The notes beneath the pieces are model-generated. The model saw nothing but the letters and a program-made list of their open reading frames with translations. It had not been told where the DNA came from and made no database searches. From positions 1 to 64,000 of the forward strand of contig CABIYE010000002.1 in the NCBI GenBank assembly GCA_902362865.1: DNA of 64,000 nucleotides, in the 5' to 3' direction. Source of the DNA: Clostridiaceae bacterium. Lineage in GTDB: Bacteria; Bacillota; Clostridia; Lachnospirales; Lachnospiraceae. Shown piece by piece: positions 7,849 to 16,137 of this stretch. Position 1 is the first letter of the stretch. The number at the start of each line of letters is the position of its first letter. The position numbers were made by a program, and so were the translations under genes.

Positions 7849-9000
7849 ATGGATTATATAACAACTACATTGGGAAACCTCGTGCATCAGACAGCTTTTT
7901 TTAGTCTTACATGGGGCAATTTGATAATGATTGCAGTTGCATGCTTTTTCCTGTATCTTGCAATCAGGCATGAGTTTGAACCTCTGCTCCTGGTACCAAT
8001 TGCTTTCGGTATGCTGCTTGTTAATATCTATCCGGATATTATGCTGCATGCGGAAGATTCCGCCAACGGAACGGGTGGACTGCTTTACTATTTCTATAAA
8101 CTTGATGAGTGGTCAATCCTGCCTTCTCTGATTTTCCTTGGCGTAGGTGCCATGACAGACTTTGGACCATTGATTGCCAACCCGAAGAGCTTCCTCCTCG
8201 GAGCGGCAGCACAGTTTGGTATTTTCGCGGCATATCTGGGAGCGATGGCAATGGGATTCTCAGATAAGGCGGCAGCGGCGGTTTCTATTATCGGCGGTGC
8301 TGATGGGCCGACATCTATTTTCCTTGCCGGAAAGCTGCAGCAGACGGCGCTGATGGGTCCGATTGCGGTGGCGGCGTATTCCTATATGTCGCTGGTTCCG
8401 ATTATCCAGCCGCCGATTATGAAACTTCTTACGACAGAAGAAGAGCGGAAAATTAAAATGGAACAGTTACGGCCGGTATCAAAGCTTGAGAGAATTCTAT
8501 TCCCGATTGTCGTAACAATCGTGGTATGTGTGATTCTTCCTACAACGGCTCCTTTGGTAGGTATGCTGATGTTAGGAAACCTGTTCCGTGAATCAGGCGT
8601 GGTAAGACAGCTGACAGAGACAGCATCCAATGCACTTATGTATATTGTAGTTATTCTGCTTGGTACATCTGTAGGAGCAACTACAAGTGCCGAAGCGTTC
8701 CTGAATATGGACACGATTAAGATTGTTGTACTCGGCTTGGTGGCATTTATGTTTGGTACGGCGGCAGGTGTAGTGTTTGGTAAGATTATGTGCAAGGCGA
8801 CCGGCGGTAAGGTAAACCCGCTGATTGGTTCTGCAGGTGTATCTGCCGTGCCTATGGCGGCCAGAGTATCACAGAAAGTCGGAGCGGAAGCAGATCCGAC
8901 AAACTTCCTTTTGATGCATGCAATGGGACCGAATGTCGCAGGTGTTATCGGTACAGCAGTAGCGGCAGGTACATTCATGGCTATCTTTGGAGTAATGTAA
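7849..9000 (+). CDS. oadB: Sodium ion-translocating decarboxylase beta subunit
   Basis: A 383-residue polytopic membrane protein (about 9-11 segments) of the OadB/MmdB/GcdB family. This subunit decarboxylates carboxybiotin and couples it to Na+ export. Family hallmarks are visible: GVGAMTDFGPL near 105, IIGGADGPTSIF with the conserved Asp near 150 implicated in Na+ transport, and the C-terminal NFLLMHAMGPNVAGVIG. TGGAGG lies upstream of the ATG. It sits between the biotin carrier and the oxaloacetate-type carboxyltransferase, so one beta subunit is probably shared by both carboxyltransferases. Confidence 0.96.
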   Translation: MDYITTTLGNLVHQTAFFSLTWGNLIMIAVACFFLYLAIRHEFEPLLLVPIAFGMLLVNIYPDIMLHAEDSANGTGGLLYYFYKLDEWSILPSLIFLGVGAMTDFGPLIANPKSFLLGAAAQFGIFAAYLGAMAMGFSDKAAAAVSIIGGADGPTSIFLAGKLQQTALMGPIAVAAYSYMSLVPIIQPPIMKLLTTEEERKIKMEQLRPVSKLERILFPIVVTIVVCVILPTTAPLVGMLMLGNLFRESGVVRQLTETASNALMYIVVILLGTSVGATTSAEAFLNMDTIKIVVLGLVAFMFGTAAGVVFGKIMCKATGGKVNPLIGSAGVSAVPMAARVSQKVGAEADPTNFLLMHAMGPNVAGVIGTAVAAGTFMAIFGVM

Positions 9001-9028
9001 TAACAGAATAATGATGGAGGAAGAAACA

Positions 9029-10444
9029 ATGGCAGAAATTGCAAAAAAACCAATTAAAATAACAGAAACCATTCTGCGTGATGCTCACCAGTCTCTGATT
9101 GCTACCCGTATGACCACAGAGCAGATGGTTCCGATTATCGACAAAATGGATAAAGTCGGTTATCATTCCGTAGAGTGCTGGGGTGGTGCTACGTTTGATG
9201 CATCTCTTCGTTTCCTGCATGAAGATCCGTGGGAGAGACTACGGAAGTTCCGTGATGGATTTAAGAATACGAAACTGCAGATGCTGTTCCGTGGACAGAA
9301 TATCTTGGGATACCGTCCATATGCAGATGATGTGGTAGAGTATTTCGTCCAGAAATCTGTTGCAAATGGAATTGATATTATCCGTATCTTTGACTGCTTA
9401 AATGACCTGCGGAATCTTCAGACGGCAGTTACGGCAGCCAACAAGGAAAAAGCAGAGGCACAGGTAGCGCTTTCCTATACACTTGGAGATGCTTATACAT
9501 TGGATTATTGGGTAGACATTGCCAAGAAAATTGAGGATATGGGAGCAAGTTCTATCTGCATTAAGGATATGGCGGGACTTTTGGTTCCCTATAAGGCAAC
9601 AGAATTGATCGGAGCTATGAAAGAAGCGGTTGATTTGCCGATTCAGCTTCATACACATTATACATCCGGTGTCGCTTCCATGACCTATCTGAAAGCAGTC
9701 GAAGCCGGTGTGGATGTAATTGACACAGCAATGTCACCGTTTGCTCTGGGTACTTCTCAGCCGGCAACGGAGGTTATGGTTGAGACTTTCAAGGGAACGC
9801 CTTATGATACTGGATTTGACCAGAACCTTCTGGCAGAAATTGCAGATTACTTCCGCCCAATCCGTGACGAAGCACTGGAAAGCGGTCTTCTTAACCCGAA
9901 GAATATGGGTGTTAACATTAAGACTCTTCTTTATCAGGTACCAGGCGGTATGTTGTCTAACCTGACATCACAGCTCAAGGAGCAGGGAGCAGAAGATAAA
10001 TACTATGAGGTATTGGAGGAGGTTCCGAAGGTTCGTAAGGATCTTGGTGAGCCGCCGCTTGTTACACCATCCTCACAGATTGTTGGTACACAGGCTGTAT
10101 TTAACGTACTGATGGGCGAGCGCTATAAGATGGCTACGAAAGAAACGAAGGATATTCTGAGTGGTAAGTACGGAGCAACTGTAAAGCCGTTTAATGAAGA
10201 AGTGAAAGAGAAAGTCCTTGGTAAGGATGCAGAGACGATTACCTGTCGTCCGGCAGACCTGATTCCGGATGAGCTGGACACGCTTCGCAAAGAATGTGAG
10301 CAGTGGATTCAGCAGGATGAGGATGTGCTTTCTTATGCATTATTCCCGCAGGTTGCAGTAGACTTCTTTAAATACAGAGAGGCACAGCAGACTAAAGTGG
10401 ATCAGACTGTAGCAGATACTGAGAACGGAAGTTATCCAGTATAG
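9029..10444 (+). CDS. oadA: Oxaloacetate decarboxylase / pyruvate carboxyltransferase subunit alpha (no biotin domain)
   Basis: A 471-residue TIM-barrel carboxyltransferase. The ATG at 9029 is used because GGAGG (9016-9020) precedes it; the upstream ATG at 9011 lacks a site. Motifs include ETILRDAHQS at the N-terminus, the metal-binding LHTHYTSG, and the carboxybiotin-accepting CIKDMAG (Lys). The C-terminus ends after the PYC/OADA conserved domain, with no biotinyl domain, so it must use the separate carrier encoded upstream, like the 5S transcarboxylase subunit. It could decarboxylate oxaloacetate (Na+ export) or carboxylate pyruvate. Last gene of the operon, followed by a strong terminator. 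Confidence 0.93.
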   Translation: MAEIAKKPIKITETILRDAHQSLIATRMTTEQMVPIIDKMDKVGYHSVECWGGATFDASLRFLHEDPWERLRKFRDGFKNTKLQMLFRGQNILGYRPYADDVVEYFVQKSVANGIDIIRIFDCLNDLRNLQTAVTAANKEKAEAQVALSYTLGDAYTLDYWVDIAKKIEDMGASSICIKDMAGLLVPYKATELIGAMKEAVDLPIQLHTHYTSGVASMTYLKAVEAGVDVIDTAMSPFALGTSQPATEVMVETFKGTPYDTGFDQNLLAEIADYFRPIRDEALESGLLNPKNMGVNIKTLLYQVPGGMLSNLTSQLKEQGAEDKYYEVLEEVPKVRKDLGEPPLVTPSSQIVGTQAVFNVLMGERYKMATKETKDILSGKYGATVKPFNEEVKEKVLGKDAETITCRPADLIPDELDTLRKECEQWIQQDEDVLSYALFPQVAVDFFKYREAQQTKVDQTVADTENGSYPV

Positions 10445-10468
10445 AAGATAAGAAAAAGATGATTTGAT

Positions 10469-10503
10469 ACGGGGAAGCGTAGTTTTACGTTTCCCCGTTT
10501 TTG
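10469..10503 (+). terminator. Terminator of the decarboxylase operon
   Basis: ACGGGGAA and TTCCCCGT form a GC-rich stem, which can extend through GCGTA/TACGT with a small loop, followed by TTTTT. Confidence 0.88.
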
Positions 10504-10634
10504 CGCTGAGATTTAAAAGTAAAATGAAGAAAATGATGGACTTTTTGTTTTGCGGATGCTAATCTATAAATTACAGTCCGACATAAAACAAAGATGTGGA
10601 TCGATATACAGATAATAACAGAGGAACCGGTAAA

Positions 10635-11555
10635 ATGGGAACAAAGAATGAATTGCTACAAAAGATAGAAGAAAAATATTCAAAGTTCAGCAAGGGTCAG
10701 AAGAAGCTGGCGGATTATATCAGAGAAGCTTATGATAAAGCAGCTTTTATGACGGCAGCAAGGATGGGAGAGGAAGTAGGGGTCAGCGAGTCGACCGTTG
10801 TCCGATTCGCAACATCGCTGGGATATTCCGGCTATCCTGCATTTCAGAAGGCGTTGGAAGAACTGGTGCGCACAAAGCTTAATTCGATCCAGAGGATGGA
10901 AGTGACATATGGAAGAATCAGTCAGGGAGAAATTCTTACCTCAGTTCTTCAGGCTGATATCGAAAAAATCAAATTAACCATGGCAAATATTGACCACGGG
11001 GCATTTGAACAGGCAGTGGATATGCTGCTGAATGCAAAGAGAATCTATGTGATTGGAATTAGAAGCTGTGCTCCTCTTGCAAGTTTCCTGAGCCATTATC
11101 TGAATCTGGTGTGTGAGAATGTGACAGCAGTAAATTCAAATAGTTCCAGCGAGATATTTGAACAGCTTATTCGGATTGGGAAAGAAGATGTGATTGTGGG
11201 AATTAGTTTTCCGCGTTATTCTATGCGGACACTAAAAGCGCTGGAATTTGCAAGCAATCGGAACGCAAAGGTGATTACGCTGACGGATAGCGTACATTCG
11301 CCGATGACTTTATATTCTGCCTGCAATCTAATTGCAAGAAGCGATATGGCATCTATTGTAGATTCCCTGGTAGCGCCTTTGAGTGTAGTAAATGCCCTGG
11401 TTGTTGCTCTCTGTATGAAAAAACAAGACGAAGTTGTCACGACTCTTGAGACATTGGAGCAGATTTGGGATGAGTATCAAGTGTATAGTAAAGATGAGCT
11501 GAACATGGTGACAGATACGATGGAATTCCCGGCAAAAGAAGGGAGCATGGAATAA
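10635..11555 (+). CDS. MurR/RpiR-family transcriptional regulator (HTH + SIS domain)
   Basis: A 306-residue regulator. The ATG at 10635 follows GAGGA (10621-10625); an in-frame GTG at 10596 has no site. The N-terminal helix-turn-helix covers about 1-78 (GVSESTVVRFATSLGYSG is the recognition region), and a SIS sugar-phosphate-binding domain covers about 115-265 (VIGIRSCAPLASFL, ISFPRYS). Members sense phosphosugars or related metabolites. It lies 3 nt before the BaiN-like gene, so both are probably on one transcript. A TATAAA at 10565-10570 could be its -10. The ligand and targets cannot be read from the sequence. Confidence 0.92.
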   Translation: MGTKNELLQKIEEKYSKFSKGQKKLADYIREAYDKAAFMTAARMGEEVGVSESTVVRFATSLGYSGYPAFQKALEELVRTKLNSIQRMEVTYGRISQGEILTSVLQADIEKIKLTMANIDHGAFEQAVDMLLNAKRIYVIGIRSCAPLASFLSHYLNLVCENVTAVNSNSSSEIFEQLIRIGKEDVIVGISFPRYSMRTLKALEFASNRNAKVITLTDSVHSPMTLYSACNLIARSDMASIVDSLVAPLSVVNALVVALCMKKQDEVVTTLETLEQIWDEYQVYSKDELNMVTDTMEFPAKEGSME

Positions 11556-11558
11556 GAT

Positions 11559-12794
11559 ATGAGCAAGGTGTTGATAGTCGGCGGCGGAGCTTCGGGAATG
11601 GCAGCGTCTATATTTGCAGCAAGAAACGGACATGAAGTCCATCTTTTTGAAAAAAATGAAAAGTTAGGCAAAAAGCTTTTTATCACCGGAAAAGGGAGAT
11701 GTAATCTGACAAATGCCTGTGAGGCAGAAGATTTTTTCCCGGCTGTATTGAGAAACCGAAAATTTATGTACAGCAGTTTCTATAGCTTTACGAATCAGGA
11801 TGTAATTACATTTTTTAACGAGCTGGGTGTGAAGACCAAGATTGAGAGAGGTGGACGTGTATTTCCGGTGTCCGACCATTCCTCTGACATCATTCGGGCG
11901 CTGGAAGGCGAGATGTTAAGGACTGGTGTCAATATCCATTTGTATAGTGAAGTGAAAAAAATCGTATCGGAGAAGGAAAAACAGATTTTCCGATATATAG
12001 AACTGAAAGACGGGGAGAAAATCTATGGAGATGCCTGTGTGGCTGCTACAGGGGGATTGTCTTATGAGACTACAGGCTCTACGGGAGACGGTCATCGCTT
12101 TGCCAGACAGCTTGGGCACAATGTGACCGAATTGCTTCCTGCTCTTGTGCCCTTAACGGTAAGAGAAGACTGGGTTCCCATACTTCAGGGATTATCTTTA
12201 AGGAATGTCACTGCCGGTTTTTATGACGGCAGGAAAAAGTTGTGTGAAGATTTTGGGGAAATGCTGTTTACGCATTATGGTGTAAGCGGCCCGATTATCC
12301 TGAGCGCCAGCAGCGTGATTGGCGACAAGCTTCAGAAGAAGGAACTGACATTGAAAGTTGATTTGAAGCCGGCGCTTACAGAGGAACAATTAGACCACAG
12401 GATACTGAGGGATTTTGAAGAGAATAAAAATAAACAATTTAAAAATTCTCTGGGAAAGTTATTTCCGTCAAAGCTGATTCCTGTTATGATTTATCTCGGT
12501 GGTATTGATGCTGAGAAAAAAGTGAATGAAGTGTCACGGGAGGAGAGAAGAAGATTTGTGTCGTTGACGAAGAATCTTGAGATGACGGTTACGGGTCTGC
12601 GAGGGTTTCAGGAAGCGATTATTACCAGAGGTGGAGTGGATGTAAAAGAAATAGATCCGGGCACAATGGAATCCCGTTTGATCAGGAATCTGTATTTTAT
12701 TGGAGAAATTCTGGATTTGGATGCAGTGACCGGAGGGTTTAATCTTCAGATTGCCTGGTCGACCGCTTATATGGCAGGAAATGCCATCAGATAA
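11559..12794 (+). CDS. BaiN/HI0933/YhiN-like FAD-dependent oxidoreductase
   Basis: A 411-residue flavoprotein. The N-terminal dinucleotide-binding motif GGGASGMAASIFAARNG is followed by the family signature LFITGKGRCNLTN, and the C-terminal FAD contact TGGFNLQIAWSTAYMAG is complete. HI0933-like proteins are widespread and mostly uncharacterised; one homologue in a bile-acid-converting gut Clostridium (BaiN) was reported to reduce bile-acid intermediates. No bai genes are nearby, so that role should not be assumed. Neighbours are an RpiR regulator upstream and a YcxB-like protein and cmk downstream; the spacing suggests an operon through rpsA. Confidence 0.9.
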   Translation: MSKVLIVGGGASGMAASIFAARNGHEVHLFEKNEKLGKKLFITGKGRCNLTNACEAEDFFPAVLRNRKFMYSSFYSFTNQDVITFFNELGVKTKIERGGRVFPVSDHSSDIIRALEGEMLRTGVNIHLYSEVKKIVSEKEKQIFRYIELKDGEKIYGDACVAATGGLSYETTGSTGDGHRFARQLGHNVTELLPALVPLTVREDWVPILQGLSLRNVTAGFYDGRKKLCEDFGEMLFTHYGVSGPIILSASSVIGDKLQKKELTLKVDLKPALTEEQLDHRILRDFEENKNKQFKNSLGKLFPSKLIPVMIYLGGIDAEKKVNEVSREERRRFVSLTKNLEMTVTGLRGFQEAIITRGGVDVKEIDPGTMESRLIRNLYFIGEILDLDAVTGGFNLQIAWSTAYMAGNAIR

Positions 12795-12813
12795 TGCAAA
12801 GGAGGAAAAATAT

Positions 12814-13419
12814 ATGAAAGCAGAGTACCAATTCAAATATGACGAGACATTGGAAGTTCTGACAGACATCATGGAACTTCACGGTGCGTCAAAGGTTTCT
12901 AAAAATTTCCGGATTTTTGTGGCGTCCGGAGGAGTGTTTGTCTTTGTGTTCATGGCATTTTATAGTGATTATTTTAAAGGAAGCACAGGACATATGGTGT
13001 TTGCTTTTGCCAAGTTCCTTATAGGATGGGCACTGGCGTTTATAATTGCAGAAATACTGGCAAGAACTGTAGGCAGGAAATTTGAGCTGACGGCGTCTGC
13101 GGGAGATGCTGAGACCGTGTATGAAAAGCGGCTGAAAATTTATAAAAAACCTCTTTCTGTCAGAGTGGATTTCTACGAAAATTCCTGCATAAGTTATGTG
13201 GAAAAGAATAAGAAAGAAACTGCTTACAGCGATGTGCAGCGTATTCTGGAAAATGATACAGTGATTGCATTTATTGTGCGTGGCGAAGAATTTGGAAAGC
13301 GTTTTTGGGGATTGAGCAAAAAAGGGCTGACAGATGGGGATATAGATGGATTCCGTACATTCCTTCTTCAGAAATGTACGGGTGTTAAGAAAGGAATCGA
13401 GGAAATTAAAACAAAATAA
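12814..13419 (+). CDS. YcxB-like membrane protein
   Basis: A 201-residue protein of unknown function. The ATG at 12814 follows AAAGGAGG; the reading frame also runs back into the preceding gene but without a site. There is a short N-terminal cytosolic part, two membrane helices (about 35-52 and 60-80), and a C-terminal soluble beta-rich domain (about 90-190, with ETAYSDVQRILEND) that looks like the YcxB-like C-terminal domain. The assignment is by pattern only and is not certain. Confidence 0.7.
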   Translation: MKAEYQFKYDETLEVLTDIMELHGASKVSKNFRIFVASGGVFVFVFMAFYSDYFKGSTGHMVFAFAKFLIGWALAFIIAEILARTVGRKFELTASAGDAETVYEKRLKIYKKPLSVRVDFYENSCISYVEKNKKETAYSDVQRILENDTVIAFIVRGEEFGKRFWGLSKKGLTDGDIDGFRTFLLQKCTGVKKGIEEIKTK

Positions 13420-13430
13420 GGAGAATATAA

Positions 13431-14087
13431 ATGGGATATAGTATTGCAATTGACGGACCGGCCGGCGCCGGGAAAAGTACAGTGGCAAAGCTGGTAGCGA
13501 AGGAAAAGGGATTTGCCTATGTGGACACGGGAGCCATGTACAGAGGGCTTGCAGTGCATTTCTTACAGGAAGGGATTCTGCCGGAAGAGACCGATAAGAT
13601 TGCAGCTTCCTGTAAAGATGCAGAAGTAAACATTGCTTATGAAGGAGGCGTTCAGCAGATTTATCTGAATGGCAGAAATATTACGGCAAAGCTTCGGGAA
13701 GAAGCCGTTGGAAATATGGCTTCTGTAAGCTCTGCGATTCCTCAGGTCAGGGCGAAGCTCCTGGAGGTTCAGAGGACGCTGGCGAGAGAAAAAGATGTTG
13801 TAATGGATGGACGGGATATTGGTACGAATGTACTTCCGAATGCAGATGTGAAGGTATATTTGACGGCAAGTATAGATACCAGGGCGAAGCGCAGATATGA
13901 TGAGCTTACAGAAAAAGGAATTCCCTGTGTATATGAAGAAATTGCTGCAGATATTGCTGAGAGGGATAAGAGGGATATGGAGCGGGAGATTGCGCCACTA
14001 AGACAGGCGACAGATGCAGTGTTGGTCGATAGTTCTGATATGACAATTTCTCAGGTTGTACAGGCAATTCTGGAACTTTGCAGATAG
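13431..14087 (+). CDS. cmk: Cytidylate kinase
   Basis: A 218-residue kinase that phosphorylates CMP and dCMP with ATP. Visible are the P-loop GPAGAGKSTVAK at the N-terminus, YVDTGAMYRG, the NMP-binding DGRDIGTNVLPNAD, and the lid with RDKRDMEREIAPL. The length is normal for the family. In many Firmicutes cmk precedes ispH and rpsA, as here. Its stop lies 9 nt before the ispH start, so the genes are translationally close. Confidence 0.97.
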   Translation: MGYSIAIDGPAGAGKSTVAKLVAKEKGFAYVDTGAMYRGLAVHFLQEGILPEETDKIAASCKDAEVNIAYEGGVQQIYLNGRNITAKLREEAVGNMASVSSAIPQVRAKLLEVQRTLAREKDVVMDGRDIGTNVLPNADVKVYLTASIDTRAKRRYDELTEKGIPCVYEEIAADIAERDKRDMEREIAPLRQATDAVLVDSSDMTISQVVQAILELCR

Positions 14088-14095
14088 GAGGAACC

Positions 14096-14950
14096 ATGGA
14101 AATAATACTTGCAAAGACGGCGGGTTTTTGCTTTGGAGTAAAACGCGCGGTAGAGACGGTATATAAGCAGCTTGCAGAAAATAAAGAAGGAAAAATCTAT
14201 ACTTACGGGCCGATCATCCACAATGAAGAAGTGATTAAAGACATGGAGTCTAAGGGCATTATCGTGCTGCGTACAGAAGAAGAACTAAAACAAATAAAAG
14301 ACGGAACTGTAATCATCCGGTCCCACGGAGTTCCCAGGCATATCTGTGATTACCTGGAAGAAAAACAGATTTCTTATGTAGATGCTACCTGTCCGTTTGT
14401 GAAGAAAATCCATAAAATTGTCATGGAAGAAAGTGCGAAGGGATCTTATATTGTTATCGTTGGGAATGGCAGCCATCCGGAGGTAGAAGGAATCAAAGGC
14501 TGGGCCGGTTCCTCTGCTACTGTAATCTCAGATGCCGAAGATGCGGAGAAATTTTCTGCTCCGCCGGGCAAAAGAGTCTGCGTTGTGGCACAGACGACAT
14601 ATAATTACAATAAATTCAAAGAACTGGTTGAAATTATCTCGGAAAAGGGGTATGATATAATTGTTTTAAATACGATTTGCAGTGCGACAAAAGAACGCCA
14701 GGAAGAGGCGGCAGACATTGCAAAGAGAGTGGACGCTATGATTGTGATAGGAGACAAACACAGCTCAAATACTCAGAAGTTATTTGAAATATGCAATCAT
14801 GCATGTAACAATACGTACTATATACAGACACTTGACGATTTTGATATGAATCAATTAAGGTCCGTGGAAACAGTAGGTATTACAGCAGGGGCATCCACGC
14901 CCAATAATATAATTGAGGAGGTTCAAAATAATGTCAGAATTAACTTTTGA
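14096..14950 (+). CDS. ispH: 4-hydroxy-3-methylbut-2-enyl diphosphate reductase
   Basis: A 284-residue iron-sulfur enzyme for the last step of the MEP isoprenoid pathway, making IPP and DMAPP. The ATG at 14096 follows TAGGAGG. The three cluster-binding Cys lie in AGFCFGVKRAV (about 13), YVDATCPFV (about 97) and LNTICSATKERQ (about 196). In many Clostridia the protein is fused in frame to ribosomal protein S1. Here it stops at 14950, 20 bp inside the rpsA reading frame, so the two are separate polypeptides made from overlapping genes. Confidence 0.97.
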   Translation: MEIILAKTAGFCFGVKRAVETVYKQLAENKEGKIYTYGPIIHNEEVIKDMESKGIIVLRTEEELKQIKDGTVIIRSHGVPRHICDYLEEKQISYVDATCPFVKKIHKIVMEESAKGSYIVIVGNGSHPEVEGIKGWAGSSATVISDAEDAEKFSAPPGKRVCVVAQTTYNYNKFKELVEIISEKGYDIIVLNTICSATKERQEEAADIAKRVDAMIVIGDKHSSNTQKLFEICNHACNNTYYIQTLDDFDMNQLRSVETVGITAGASTPNNIIEEVQNNVRINF

Positions 14951-16025
14951 ACAAATGTTGGAAGATTCACTTAAGACTATAAGGAATGGAGAAGTAGTAG
15001 ATGGCACTGTAATTGATGTAAAGCCTGATGAGATTATCCTGAATATCGGATACAAAGCGGACGGTATCATTACAAGAGGCGAGTATACAAGCGAGCCGAA
15101 TGCAGATTTAACTACACTTGTGTCCGTTGGTGACACAATGACAGTGAAAGTCCTGAAAGTCAACGATGGTGAAGGTCAGGTGTTGCTTACTTATAAGAGA
15201 CTTGCAGCTGAGAAGGGCAACGAAAGACTGAGAGAAGCTTTTGAGAATAAGGAAGTTTTGAAAGCGCCTGTGGCACAGATCCTCGGCGGCGGTCTGAGTG
15301 TTGTCGTAGATGAAGCCAGAGTATTCATACCGGCAAGTCTTGTGTCAGACACATACGAAAAGGATTTGAGCAAATATCAGGGACAGGAGATTGAATTTGT
15401 AATCAGCGAGTTTAATCCGAGAAGAAACCGTGTGATCGGAGACAGAAGACAGCTTCTTGTTGCTGAGAGAGCAGAAAAGCAGAAAGAATTATTTGAAAGA
15501 CTGAAAGTTGGAGATACCGTAGAAGGTACTGTTAAGAATGTGACGGATTTTGGCGCGTTTATTGACCTGGGCGGTGTTGACGGACTTTTACATATTTCAG
15601 AGATGTCATGGGGAAGAGTTGAAAATCCGAAGAAGATTTTCCATGTGGGTGATGAAGTAAAAGTTCTGGTAAAAGATATTAATGATACAAAAGTTGCACT
15701 GAGCCTGAAGTTCCCGGAGACGAATCCGTGGGCGCATGCAGATGAAGATTATGCAGTAGGAACTGTAATTACAGGAAAAGTTGCAAGAATGACAGATTTT
15801 GGTGCATTTGTTGAATTGGCACCGGGTGTAGACGCATTGCTCCACGTATCTCAGATTTCCCGCGCACATGTAGAGAAGCCTTCCGACGTACTGAGCGTTG
15901 GACAGGAGATTACGGCAAAGATTGTGGATCTGAATGAAGAAGAGAAAAAGATCAGCCTTAGTATGAAGGCTCTTGAGCTTGAGAGCGAGCAGGCTGCCGC
16001 AGAAGAAGCCGAAGAGGCGGAATAG
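14931..16025 (+). CDS. rpsA: 30S ribosomal protein S1 (four S1 domains)
   Basis: A 364-residue RNA-binding protein with four S1 OB-fold repeats (about 15-85, 100-170, 187-255, 272-342); the last two are the best conserved (VKNVTDFGAFIDLGG, VARMTDFGAFVELAPG). The ATG at 14931 follows GAGGAGG (14916-14922), which lies inside ispH, so translation is probably coupled. The C-terminus is acidic (AAEEAEEAE). Four domains are usual for low-GC Gram-positives, against six in E. coli. Confidence 0.95.
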   Translation: MSELTFEQMLEDSLKTIRNGEVVDGTVIDVKPDEIILNIGYKADGIITRGEYTSEPNADLTTLVSVGDTMTVKVLKVNDGEGQVLLTYKRLAAEKGNERLREAFENKEVLKAPVAQILGGGLSVVVDEARVFIPASLVSDTYEKDLSKYQGQEIEFVISEFNPRRNRVIGDRRQLLVAERAEKQKELFERLKVGDTVEGTVKNVTDFGAFIDLGGVDGLLHISEMSWGRVENPKKIFHVGDEVKVLVKDINDTKVALSLKFPETNPWAHADEDYAVGTVITGKVARMTDFGAFVELAPGVDALLHVSQISRAHVEKPSDVLSVGQEITAKIVDLNEEEKKISLSMKALELESEQAAAEEAEEAE

Positions 16026-16055
16026 GATTGCGCGCAATCAGACATAGGTTATTAT

Positions 16056-16085
16056 GATAGAGGCTATTATATAGTCTCTATCTTT
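16056..16085 (+). terminator. Hairpin between rpsA and rnfC, probable terminator
   Basis: GATAGAGGCTAT (16056-16067) pairs over 12 positions, with one G-T pair, with ATAGTCTCTATC (16071-16082) around a 3-nt loop; TTT follows. The T-run is short, so read-through into rnf is possible. A perfect palindrome GATTGCGCGCAATC (16026-16039) lies just upstream. Confidence 0.6.
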
Positions 16086-16137
16086 ATGTGCGGACGAATG
16101 TTAAAAAAACAACAAAATAGAAAGGAAGGAAAAAGGG

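Noticed and set aside
8382..9053. A 223-codon antisense frame across oadB
   Set aside because: It mirrors the hydrophobic codons of oadB and lacks a start signal.
16026..16039. Palindrome GATTGCGCGCAATC after rpsA as an operator
   Set aside because: A perfect 14-bp palindrome, but there is no promoter of convincing quality next to it and no second copy; noted only with the terminator entry.
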